Shown here: positions 26,936-35,998 of the stretch, piece after piece
Layout: the number at the start of each line of letters is the position of its first letter
Numbering within the stretch: position 1 is the first letter of the stretch
DNA from: Erythrobacter rubeus
GTDB taxonomy: Bacteria > Pseudomonadota > Alphaproteobacteria > Sphingomonadales > Sphingomonadaceae
NCBI RefSeq assembly: GCF_014705715.1
Contig: NZ_JACXLC010000001.1
Location: forward strand, 1,780,457-1,844,456
Direction: 5' to 3'
Length of the DNA stretch: 64,000 nt
Program-made: the position numbers and the translations under genes
The notes under the pieces: generated by a model
Told to the model about the DNA's origin: nothing
The model's database searches: none
The model's input: the letters and a program-made list of their open reading frames with translations, nothing else

Positions 26936-27721
26936 TTACTGACCAAGCTGGAAACGCACGCCGAGCGAAAGGATCGACTGCGAGGATTCCACATCCAGCG
27001 TTGCGGGCAGCAGGGTAAGCGGAATTTCCGCATCCTCGGTGGTGTCACGATAGGTGTATTGGCCGAAGACGTCGAAGCCTGGTGATACTTCAAAACTCGC
27101 GCCTGCCATCAGCTGATAGGAGAACGCGCTGTCATCATCGTCGGCGATAGCCACGCCCGACGGGCTGAAATCGACATCGACCCACTGATAACCGATCCCG
27201 GCGCCGATATACGGCTTGAACGCGCTGCCCGTATTGATGTCGTAATAGACATTGCCGAACACACCGAAATTGGAGACATCGCCCTGCCCGTCGGCAATCA
27301 CCGTGCCGACAGTCGGGTTCGCAGCATCGGGCACACCGCGGGTCAGGATCGCAACGTCTGCGCCGTCGATATTTGCGCCGCCCACGGTCAGACCGCTGTG
27401 TGTGTCGACGTCATATTCTGAATACGCCGCTTCCAGTTCGAGGCGGAAGCCATTGTCGAATGCATAACCAGCCTGACCGCTGATAGCGAAACCGGTGTCG
27501 AACTCGGTTTCCCAGCCCAGCTCGGTGCCGGCGGGAATCGCGCCGAAATCGTCGGTCGCCGGGACATCGACGTCGAATTCGCCCGAATTCGTGCTGTCTT
27601 CGGGCAGAGCTACACCGCCGCTGACGCCGATATAAGGACCATCGGCCAGTGCTGCCGTTGGCGCCGCAAAAAACGCAATGGCCGCTGCGGGGAGTAAGCT
27701 ACGTGAGAATACTTTGGTCAT
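26936..27721 (-). CDS. Outer-membrane beta-barrel protein
   Basis: 261 residues with a signal peptide (SLLPAAAIAFFAAPTAALA) and alternating strands such as GPYIGVSGGVALPED, FGVFGNVYYDIN and KPYIGAGIGYQW. It ends SLGVRFQLGQ. It is an Opa/OmpA-like porin-fold protein, probably structural or protective in the outer membrane. Start 27721 chosen for its GAGGAAGAA ribosome site. Its mature part is acidic. It shares general architecture, not close identity, with the protein at 24673. Confidence 0.85.
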   Translation of the reverse strand: MTKVFSRSLLPAAAIAFFAAPTAALADGPYIGVSGGVALPEDSTNSGEFDVDVPATDDFGAIPAGTELGWETEFDTGFAISGQAGYAFDNGFRLELEAAYSEYDVDTHSGLTVGGANIDGADVAILTRGVPDAANPTVGTVIADGQGDVSNFGVFGNVYYDINTGSAFKPYIGAGIGYQWVDVDFSPSGVAIADDDDSAFSYQLMAGASFEVSPGFDVFGQYTYRDTTEDAEIPLTLLPATLDVESSQSILSLGVRFQLGQ

Positions 27722-27884
27722 TTCTTCCTCATTCATTTCTGAACGCAAACGCTGGGGGAGTTGCGCTTGCCCGAACGAGGAACGAGGAGAATTGCGTCAG
27801 GTTTCAGGCACTTGCGACCAACTGTTTCCGTCTCACGACAGAATGTTGCGCTTGAAACTTATAAACGATGGACCGAAAGCGCGC

Positions 27885-29271
<1,387 letters not shown>

Positions 29272-30195
29272 TTAATTGAAAACGAGCACGACGTTGGCGG
29301 CAAACGCCGCGACCAGCGCCGCGCCGAGCAGACGTCCGATCTGTTTTCCGCGCCACAGCAGCGCGAGAAGCAGCACCGCGCTTCCCGTGAGGAGCGCCAT
29401 CTGCAGGCCGACCAGCTCGATCGGCAAGGCGAAAGGCGCAATGCTCATGGTCGCCCCCCCGATCAGCAGGATGTTGTAGATGTTGGAGCCCACCACATTG
29501 CCGAGGGCGAGGCCCGGCTTTCCGCGCAAAGCCGCTGCGATCGAAGCGGCAAGTTCCGGCAGGGATGTGCCGACAGCGACCACCGTCAGACCGATTACCG
29601 TTTCAGGAACGCGGAAAATCGTCGCAAGCGAAATCGCGCCGGTGACGAGCGCATTGCCTCCCACCACCAGAATGCCGAGGCCGGCCACAAACAGCACGAC
29701 CGCGATCACAGCGTTGGAGGGGCCATCCTCGTCCTCCTCCTCTATCTGAGCGGCACCGGGGTGACGGTAGCGCCAGACGATATAGCCGAGAATGCCGCCA
29801 AGCAGCGCGATCCCGATCCACCGCGCGCCGAGCTGCGACCATACGAGCGCCCACAGCAGCAGCGTCGCTCCAAGAGCGAAGACCGCATCACGTCGTCCCG
29901 TCCCGGTCAACACGATCGGCATCACCAGCGCGGAAACACCCAGGATAAGGAGCGTGTTCGCTAGGTTCGAGCCGACGATATTGCCCCACGCGATCTCGGG
30001 CGATCCGGCGAGAGCGGCTTGGACGCTTGCGACCATTTCGGGCATCGAGGTCGCAAAGCCGACGATGACGAGGCCGGTAAAAAGCGTGGAGACGCCGAGT
30101 TTCTGGGCAATGCCCACGGCACCGCGCACCAGCAGCTCACCGCCAATGGCAAGGCCGACCAATCCGGCAAGGCTCAGGAGAATCGCGTTCAGCAT
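29272..30195 (-). CDS. Calcium/sodium antiporter (CaCA family, YrbG-like)
   Basis: A 307-residue membrane protein with two inverted Na/Ca exchanger repeats. The alpha motifs are ATSMPEMVASVQAAL with GNIVGSNLANTLLILG in the first half and GTSLPELAASIAAAL with GNVVGSNIYNILLIGG in the second. An acidic loop (EEEDEDG) separates the halves. It exchanges Ca2+ for Na+ or K+ in the inner membrane. The gene ends next to the ccrM control region; rnhB lies 25 bp upstream on the same strand. Confidence 0.92.
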   Translation of the reverse strand: MLNAILLSLAGLVGLAIGGELLVRGAVGIAQKLGVSTLFTGLVIVGFATSMPEMVASVQAALAGSPEIAWGNIVGSNLANTLLILGVSALVMPIVLTGTGRRDAVFALGATLLLWALVWSQLGARWIGIALLGGILGYIVWRYRHPGAAQIEEEDEDGPSNAVIAVVLFVAGLGILVVGGNALVTGAISLATIFRVPETVIGLTVVAVGTSLPELAASIAAALRGKPGLALGNVVGSNIYNILLIGGATMSIAPFALPIELVGLQMALLTGSAVLLLALLWRGKQIGRLLGAALVAAFAANVVLVFN

Positions 30196-30220
30196 GGGCG
30201 GCGCTTAGGGCAAGCGTGTT

Positions 30221-30841
30221 CTACAGCAAAGTCGCTTGCGCGACGGGAGCAAAGCTTTGGCGGTGGAAGGGTGTCGGTCCATGGAGGCGCAACGCTTCCA
30301 TGTGCTCTCTCGTTCCATACCCCTTATTGCGTTCCCAGCCGTAATGCGGATGGGCGGCTGAGGCCTCTACCATCATCCGGTCGCGCCACTCCTTTGCGAC
30401 GATCGATGCCGCGCTGATGGCAGGCTCGAACCCGTCACCGCCAACGATCGCGCGCGCGTTCCAGCGCCACCCTGCGCGCCGTCCCGCTGGCGTCATGTTC
30501 CCATCGATCAGCACCTCGAGAGGCTCACCGCATTGCCCCGCAAGATCGGCGACGCAGCGCGTCATCGCCTCCATCGTCGCCTGGAAGATATTGAGCCGGT
30601 CGATCTCCTCAGGCTGCGCCACGGCCACCGCCCAGAGACACGTCCGCCGGATCTCCTGGTCGAGCACAGCGCGCCGTTTGGCAGATAACTTCTTGGAATC
30701 GTCGAGCCCTGCCGGTACGTCCTCACCCAGCACAACGGCAGCGGCCACGACCGGTCCTGCCAGCGGCCCGCGCCCCGCTTCATCCACGCCGATAATGGCT
30801 GGCCGGGCACCGGAATTACAATCGGGAGTTATCTCAACCAT
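30221..30841 (-). CDS. rnhB: Ribonuclease HII
   Basis: Removes ribonucleotides and RNA primers from DNA/RNA hybrids. Active-site motifs: GVDEAGRGPLAGPVVAAAV, DSKKLS, IDGNMTP and ASIVAKEWRD. 206 residues, a normal length. The ATG at 30841 overlaps, on the opposite strand, the ATG of the sugar dehydrogenase (shared CATG), so the two genes are divergent with no intergenic space and each leader lies in the neighbour's coding region. Longer in-frame starts run through that neighbour and are rejected. Confidence 0.95.
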   Translation of the reverse strand: MVEITPDCNSGARPAIIGVDEAGRGPLAGPVVAAAVVLGEDVPAGLDDSKKLSAKRRAVLDQEIRRTCLWAVAVAQPEEIDRLNIFQATMEAMTRCVADLAGQCGEPLEVLIDGNMTPAGRRAGWRWNARAIVGGDGFEPAISAASIVAKEWRDRMMVEASAAHPHYGWERNKGYGTREHMEALRLHGPTPFHRQSFAPVAQATLL

Positions 30842-32012
30842 GACGCACACATCCAAGCTTCCGCTCGCACTTTCCCTTTCGGCCTTCGCGCTCGCAAGCT
30901 GCGCGGCGGCAGAAACCGGGGATAGCGCAGAAACCGAGCAAAGCGCCGACATCGCATTCGACGTGACTGAAATGGGCACTTTCGATGAGCCATGGGCGAT
31001 CGAATTCGCGCCCGGCACCGGAATGCTGTTCGTGACCGAGAAAGAGGGCACGCTCAAATTCATCGACACCGCCGCCAATGACGGCGCAGGCCGGATGGGT
31101 ACGGTCACCGGCGTGCCCGAGGTTGCCTACGGCGGACAGGGCGGATTTGGCGATATCGCCTTCCTGCCATCGGAAGCCTCCGACACGTTCAATCGCCGCA
31201 CCGTCTATCTCAGCTGGGCCGAAGCCGGAGAAGGCGACACCCGCGGCGCGGTCGTGGGACGTGGCACGATGGTCTGCGAAGAGACCGATGCCTGCGCGAT
31301 CGAGGACCTCAATGTCATCTGGCGGCAGGCTCCGAAAGTGACCGGACAGGGCCATTATTCGCACCGCATCACCTTCTCGCCGGACGAGCAGTACATGTTC
31401 ATCGCTAGCGGTGACCGGCAGAAGCTTGAACCAGCGCAGGACACGACCAACACGCTCGGCACGATCGTACGGCTGAACCTCGATGGCACCCCGGCGACAG
31501 GCAATCCGATGGCCGACCAAGGCGGCAACACCGCTGAAATCTGGTCCTACGGCCATCGCAACATCCTTGGCATGGATTGGGACGAGCAGGGCCGCCTCTG
31601 GGACGTCGAGCATGGTCCGGCAGGCGGCGATGAGCTCAACCTGGTGGCCGCTGGCGCAAACTACGGCTGGCCGACCCGCTCCTACGGCGATCACTACAAT
31701 GGCGATCCGATCGAGGACCATTCGCCGGATGACGGCTTTACCAAGCCGGCCGCGACATGGACTCCGGTGATCGCGCCGGGCGACATGATCATCTATTCCG
31801 GCGACATGTTCGCACCGTGGAAAGGCGATGCGCTGATCGCTGGGCTCAGCAGCCAGGCTATCGTGCATGTCGCGATCGACGGTGACGAAGCGTCCGAAGT
31901 CGCTCGTCACGAGTTCGATGGCCGGATCCGCTCGATCGAAGAGGGTCCCGATGGCAGCGTCTGGATCGCCGAAGACGGGCCTGAGGGCCGAGTGCTCAAG
32001 CTCAGCATGTGA
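30840..32012 (+). CDS. Aldose sugar dehydrogenase-like lipoprotein (PQQ-type GSDH family)
   Basis: A 390-residue exported protein with a lipoprotein signal (LSLSAFALASC). The six-bladed soluble glucose/aldose dehydrogenase fold is marked by EPWAIEFAPGTGMLFVTEKE, GQGHYSHRITFSP, SYGHRNILGMDW and WDVEHGPAGGDELN. Family members oxidise aldoses in the periplasm with PQQ; no pqq genes are in the window. The ATG is in the CATG shared with rnhB; GGGAG lies 12 bases upstream. It may lead the run of genes up to cca. Confidence 0.88.
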   Translation: MTHTSKLPLALSLSAFALASCAAAETGDSAETEQSADIAFDVTEMGTFDEPWAIEFAPGTGMLFVTEKEGTLKFIDTAANDGAGRMGTVTGVPEVAYGGQGGFGDIAFLPSEASDTFNRRTVYLSWAEAGEGDTRGAVVGRGTMVCEETDACAIEDLNVIWRQAPKVTGQGHYSHRITFSPDEQYMFIASGDRQKLEPAQDTTNTLGTIVRLNLDGTPATGNPMADQGGNTAEIWSYGHRNILGMDWDEQGRLWDVEHGPAGGDELNLVAAGANYGWPTRSYGDHYNGDPIEDHSPDDGFTKPAATWTPVIAPGDMIIYSGDMFAPWKGDALIAGLSSQAIVHVAIDGDEASEVARHEFDGRIRSIEEGPDGSVWIAEDGPEGRVLKLSM

Positions 32013-32058
32013 TTTTTTGATGGGCACGGCGCGCCAAACGGCTTAAGCGCGCCGCCCC

Positions 32059-32616
32059 ATGTCAGATCACGCTGCGACCCTTATCCCGCTATCCGCTGTC
32101 GACCCGGCAATGGTCGACGAATTGCTCGACCGCGCTTTCGGGAAAGACCGCCATGCGCGCACGGCGTACCGGATCCGCGCAGGCATGGCACCGCTCGATG
32201 CACTGAGCTTTGCCGCGCTCGACGAAGACGAGATGCTGGTTGCCACGATCCAGTGCTGGCCGGTCGCGCTGATCGATGAAGATGCGCGGCCCGTTCCGCT
32301 GGTGATGGTGGGGCCGGTCGCGGTGCTGCCGGAACGGCAGGGCGAAGGCTTCGGCATGGGACTGATGGCAGCCATGCTTGATGCCGATACCCGACTTGCG
32401 CAAAACGGGTCGCCATCCTTCCCGCAAGTCCTGATCGGCGATGCCGATTATTACGGAAGGTGGGGATTTTCTTCGGCGGCTACCGGCGGCTGGCGCTGCC
32501 CCGGCCCATTCGAGCCCGAGCGCCTGCTCGCCCGCGGTGCAGCGCTTTCCGCGATGCCGAAACACGGCATGCTCGGCCCGTGGAACCCCGAAGGCGGGAT
32601 CGCAGGGCGCGATTAA
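32059..32616 (+). CDS. GNAT-family N-acetyltransferase
   Basis: 185 residues with an acetyl-CoA-binding region (VMVGPVAVLPERQGEGFGMGLMAAML) where the R/Q-x-x-G-x-G loop is QGEGFGMG, and a YYGRWGFSSA motif typical of YhbS-like acetyltransferases. The substrate is unknown. It lies 46 bp after the sugar dehydrogenase and 54 bp before the DUF1285 gene, all on the same strand. Confidence 0.87.
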   Translation: MSDHAATLIPLSAVDPAMVDELLDRAFGKDRHARTAYRIRAGMAPLDALSFAALDEDEMLVATIQCWPVALIDEDARPVPLVMVGPVAVLPERQGEGFGMGLMAAMLDADTRLAQNGSPSFPQVLIGDADYYGRWGFSSAATGGWRCPGPFEPERLLARGAALSAMPKHGMLGPWNPEGGIAGRD

Positions 32617-32670
32617 GGTCGTCTCCCGACTTGGCGGGAACACAGAGTTCTGGCATCGCATTATAGCGTC

Positions 32671-33231
32671 ATGCCTTACGAACCGCCCCCCTATCTCGCC
32701 GAACTGACCCTTGCCGAAATCGCGGAGCAAGTTGCAAACCGCAAGCTGCCGCCTGTCGAAGGCTGGGCGCCCCAGCAGATCGGCGAAAGCGAGATGCGCA
32801 TCGCTGCGGATGGCACCTGGTATCACGAAGGCGATCCGATCCGCCGCCCGGCCATGGTGCGCGCGTTTTCGGGCCTCCTGACTCGCGATGATGCCGGACA
32901 GCACTGGCTGGTCACGCCATTCGAAAAGCTTAGCATCGAAGTTGACGACGCGGCTTTCGTCGCGGTCGATTGCGTGATGCGCGATGGCGATATCGCGTTC
33001 CGCCTCAACACCGATGAACTGGTGGTGGCAGGCCCCGACAATGCGATCCGTGCGGCGGGCGATCCCGAAACCCCGGCAATCTATCTCCACGTGCGCCGCG
33101 GCTGCGAGGCACGCCTCAACCGCTCGACCTATGGACAGCTCGCCGATATCGCGATGGAAACAAGCGGGGACGATCTCAATCAAGGCCTGATGGTGACGAG
33201 CCAGGGCGCGATTTTTTCGCTCCTTCCCTGA
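32671..33231 (+). CDS. DUF1285 family protein
   Basis: 186 residues matching DUF1285: RIAADGTWYHEGDPIRRPAMVRAFSGLLTR in pieces and HWLVTPFEKLSIEVDDAAFVA. The fold is described as two small beta domains with unknown role. It has no signal peptide and should be cytoplasmic. Its position just before NUDIX and cca in a same-strand run is a common arrangement in sphingomonads. Confidence 0.87.
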   Translation: MPYEPPPYLAELTLAEIAEQVANRKLPPVEGWAPQQIGESEMRIAADGTWYHEGDPIRRPAMVRAFSGLLTRDDAGQHWLVTPFEKLSIEVDDAAFVAVDCVMRDGDIAFRLNTDELVVAGPDNAIRAAGDPETPAIYLHVRRGCEARLNRSTYGQLADIAMETSGDDLNQGLMVTSQGAIFSLLP

Positions 33232-33248
33232 AGGAACGCGCAGGCTGC

Positions 33249-33848
33249 ATGAGCACGGTTTTCACCTCACTCAAGGCCGCCTTCGAGGCGGGGCACGCCC
33301 GCGACATTCCCGACCTGCTAACCGATGCGGAATTCGCAGACGGCCGCTCCACCCCGGCAGCGGTGCTGATAGCCGTTACCGATGTAGACGATGATCCGCA
33401 GGTCATTCTGACCCAGCGCCCGCGCGGAATGCGCGATCACCCCGGTCAGGTCGCCTTTCCCGGCGGCAAGCTCGATCCGGGCGAAGATGCGGTGACCGCC
33501 GCGCTGCGTGAAGCGGAGGAAGAGCTATCGCTACCGCGCGAAAAGGTGCGCGTAATCGGCACGAGCGACGACTATCAGACCGGCACCGGTTTCTGCGTCA
33601 CCCCGGTGCTCGCAGTGGTCCCTTCGGGCCTGGAGCTCGTACCAAACCCCGCCGAAGTCGAAGCATGGTTCGAAGCGCCGCTTGCACTGCTGCTCGAACG
33701 CAGTAACTGGTCGGTCAACGAGGTGTACTGGCGGGGGGCGAACCGGCGCTATCTGGAAATGGACTATCAAGGCTTTCGGATCTGGGGCGTGACCGCAGCG
33801 ATTATAGCGAACCTTTCGCGGCGCATCTCGCTCGAGCCATCGGCATGA
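33249..33848 (+). CDS. CoA pyrophosphatase (NUDIX hydrolase)
   Basis: 199 residues. The Nudix box is complete (GGKLDPGEDAVTAALREAEE followed by ELSL), and the preceding RPRGMRDHPGQVAFPGG is the signature of the CoA diphosphatase branch (YeaB/NudL-like). It would cleave CoA to 3',5'-ADP and 4'-phosphopantetheine. Its stop overlaps the cca start by four bases (ATGA), so translation is coupled. Confidence 0.9.
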   Translation: MSTVFTSLKAAFEAGHARDIPDLLTDAEFADGRSTPAAVLIAVTDVDDDPQVILTQRPRGMRDHPGQVAFPGGKLDPGEDAVTAALREAEEELSLPREKVRVIGTSDDYQTGTGFCVTPVLAVVPSGLELVPNPAEVEAWFEAPLALLLERSNWSVNEVYWRGANRRYLEMDYQGFRIWGVTAAIIANLSRRISLEPSA

Positions 33849-35038
33849 GCGGACACGACTTTCCGGGTTCATTGGAGGATGCGAGCTGGCCGCGGCGCGA
33901 TGGCCTGCGCCTGCTTACAGGTGCACTTGGCGCGGACAACATCCGCTGGGTCGGCGGCGCGGTCCGGGACACCTTGCTTGGCAGCGAAGTCAGCGATGTC
34001 GATTGTGCGACGACGCACCTGCCCGACGCCGTGATCGACAAATGCCGGGAGGCAGGCATACGCACCGTGCCCACCGGGATCGACCACGGCACAATCACCG
34101 CCATACTCGAAGACGGGCCGGTCGAAATCACGACCCTGCGCCATGATGTCTCGACCGATGGAAGACGTGCAACGGTCGCATTCGCTAGCGACTGGCGCGA
34201 CGACGCGGCGCGCCGCGACTTCACCATCAACGCCCTGTACGCGCACCCCGAGACACTCGAGATTACGGACTACTTCGGCGGACTGGATGATCTCGCCGTG
34301 CGCCGCGTCCGTTTCATCGGCGATCCGCGCGAGCGAATAGCAGAGGATCACCTGCGCATACTGCGATATTACCGGTTCCAGGCACGCTTCGGGGCCGAGC
34401 TGGATCACGAAGCGGAAGAAGCCTGCGCCGATCTGGCCGACACGATCAAGGGGCTGAGCCGTGAACGTGTCGCCGATGAATTGCTCAAGCTGCTGGCCCT
34501 GCCCGATCCGGGCGACACGGTGGAGCGGATGTTCAACCGCGCGGTGCTGCGGGTGATCTTGCCGGAAACGGCGCTTCCGCATGTCGAGCTGATGCGCGAC
34601 GTCATCGAGCGGGAGCGGTCGTTCGGTTATCCGCCGGACCCGCTGCGCCGGCTCGCCGCTCTGCTGCCCCCCTCCCCCGATGTCGCGGAAATCGTCGCGG
34701 CGCGTCTGCGCCTGTCGAAGGCTCAGCGCAGCGTGCTGGTGGGAACGGCCAAGCGATTGGAAACCGATCGCGACCATCCCAAAGCGCTCGCCTATGAAGA
34801 GGGAACGGACATTGCCGTGCACCGGCTGCTCCTGCTCGGTGACGACGCTAGCGCGGTCAGGGGCTGGGACGTACCGAGCTTTCCGCTGAAGGGCGGCACG
34901 ATCGTCGCACGCGGGGTCGATGCCGGGCCTGAGGTCGCGCGGATCCTGCGCGCGGTCGAGCGGCGCTGGGTGGCCGAAGGGTTTCCCGGCGAAGAGCGGG
35001 TCGGGCAACTCCTCGATGAGGAACTGAGCGCCGCTTAA
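33845..35038 (+). CDS. cca: CCA-adding tRNA nucleotidyltransferase (class II)
   Basis: Adds or repairs the CCA 3' end of tRNA. Motifs: the nucleotidyltransferase signature WVGGAVRDTLLG with metal-binding DVD (SDVDCATT), RRDFTINALY and the RFIGDPRERIAEDHLRILRY segment. At 397 residues it resembles the bacterial poly(A) polymerase/CCA family without an HD domain. It starts in the ATGA overlap with the NUDIX gene and ends in a TTAACG dyad (35035-35050). Confidence 0.93.
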   Translation: MSGHDFPGSLEDASWPRRDGLRLLTGALGADNIRWVGGAVRDTLLGSEVSDVDCATTHLPDAVIDKCREAGIRTVPTGIDHGTITAILEDGPVEITTLRHDVSTDGRRATVAFASDWRDDAARRDFTINALYAHPETLEITDYFGGLDDLAVRRVRFIGDPRERIAEDHLRILRYYRFQARFGAELDHEAEEACADLADTIKGLSRERVADELLKLLALPDPGDTVERMFNRAVLRVILPETALPHVELMRDVIERERSFGYPPDPLRRLAALLPPSPDVAEIVAARLRLSKAQRSVLVGTAKRLETDRDHPKALAYEEGTDIAVHRLLLLGDDASAVRGWDVPSFPLKGGTIVARGVDAGPEVARILRAVERRWVAEGFPGEERVGQLLDEELSAA

Positions 35039-35050
35039 CGTTTACGTTAA
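35035..35050. promoter_or_regulatory. Inverted repeat TTAACG-N4-CGTTAA at the cca stop
   Basis: A perfect 6-bp dyad overlaps the cca stop codon, about 235 bp before the gene at 35285. The TTAA half-sites are separated by eight bases rather than the seven of a full CtrA site. Confidence 0.3.
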
Positions 35051-35284
35051 GGTTCGCTTCACCTGCGGTCCGTCATAGGAAACCCACCGGTCGCCCGGTT
35101 GAAAAGCGCATGCTCTCTGTCTAGGGGAACTTCCTGCGCGGTTCGTTCATTGGTCGGGTGCGCGCATTTCATCGCTGTTGGCGTCGACATTGTTGGCCCT
35201 TTCGGGTCCGAAGCCAGTCATGCGTGCGCTGCCCTTCCGTTCTGCGGCGGCCCTCACGAGTTTGATCAACGGAGAGTACTTCTT

Positions 35285-35866
35285 ATGAAATTCGCAAAGC
35301 TGGCAATTCTGGCCACCGCAATGGCTGTGACCCCCTACGCGGCATCCGCGCAGGATGCGGGCGCTGTTGTTTACGGCAATGACGACGCGCCGATCGGTAC
35401 CGTCGAAAGCAATGCCGATGGCATCGTGACCGTCGACACCGGCGCGCATAAGGCGCCGCTGCCCGCAAACCTCCTCGCCGAGCGTGAAGGCAAGTGGACT
35501 GTCAATGCCACGAAAGACCAGATCAACAGCATGCTCGACGCGCAGAAAGCCGAAGCCGACGCCGCGCGTGACGCTGCTCTCGTTGCTGGCGCTGCAGTGA
35601 TCAGCGCAGACGGAATGCCCGCTGGCACTGTCTACACTGTCGATGACGCCGACACCGCGATCGTTCAGAGCGACGCCGGGATCATCACGCTGAAGCGCGA
35701 ATCTTTCGTCGTCGATCCCAACGGCGCCCTGATGGTGCTGTTCTCGGCTGCAGACATCGCCGCCAACACCGTCGAAGTGCCCGAAGGTGCCGAGATTCTG
35801 ACCCCGGCTCAGGCTGCTGCGAAGCAGGCAGAAGCGGAAGCCGAAACAGAAGCCGACGCTGGCTAA
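35285..35866 (+). CDS. Exported protein with internally duplicated domain, unknown function
   Basis: 193 residues with a signal peptide (KLAILATAMAVTPYAASAQ). Two related halves follow: GAVVYGNDDAPIGTVESNAD, then GAAVISADGMPAGTVYTVDD, each ending in a segment with ITLKRE or APLPAN. This suggests two small PRC-barrel-like beta domains. The C-terminus is an Ala/Glu-rich tail (KQAEAEAETEADAG). GGAGAG precedes the ATG; a longer frame extending 62 codons upstream lacks a ribosome site. It is transcribed alone and ends at a strong terminator. Confidence 0.75.
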   Translation: MKFAKLAILATAMAVTPYAASAQDAGAVVYGNDDAPIGTVESNADGIVTVDTGAHKAPLPANLLAEREGKWTVNATKDQINSMLDAQKAEADAARDAALVAGAAVISADGMPAGTVYTVDDADTAIVQSDAGIITLKRESFVVDPNGALMVLFSAADIAANTVEVPEGAEILTPAQAAAKQAEAEAETEADAG

Positions 35867-35918
35867 TGCCGCGGCGCTTGGCAGGCGATCCCAGCCCGCC
35901 AGCCAATCGATTCTGAGA

Positions 35919-35963
35919 AAAGGCCGTGAGTGTCATTCGGACATTCGCGGCCTTTCTTTTTTT
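35919..35963 (+). terminator. Strong, probably bidirectional terminator between the 35285 gene and parC
   Basis: A 16-bp stem with two G-T pairs, AAAGGCCGTGAGTGTC against GGACATTCGCGGCCTTT, with a short loop and seven T (35957-35963) after it. A-rich sequence on the other side gives a T-run on the minus strand, so it can also end parC transcripts. Confidence 0.88.
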
Positions 35964-35998
35964 GCGGCTGATATGCGCGGGCGCATCAATCGCCCGGA

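Noticed and set aside
35035-35050. TTAA-N8-TTAA dyad as a CtrA site
   Set aside because: Spacing is eight rather than seven bases and it overlaps the cca stop far from the next start codon; kept only as an unexplained inverted repeat.
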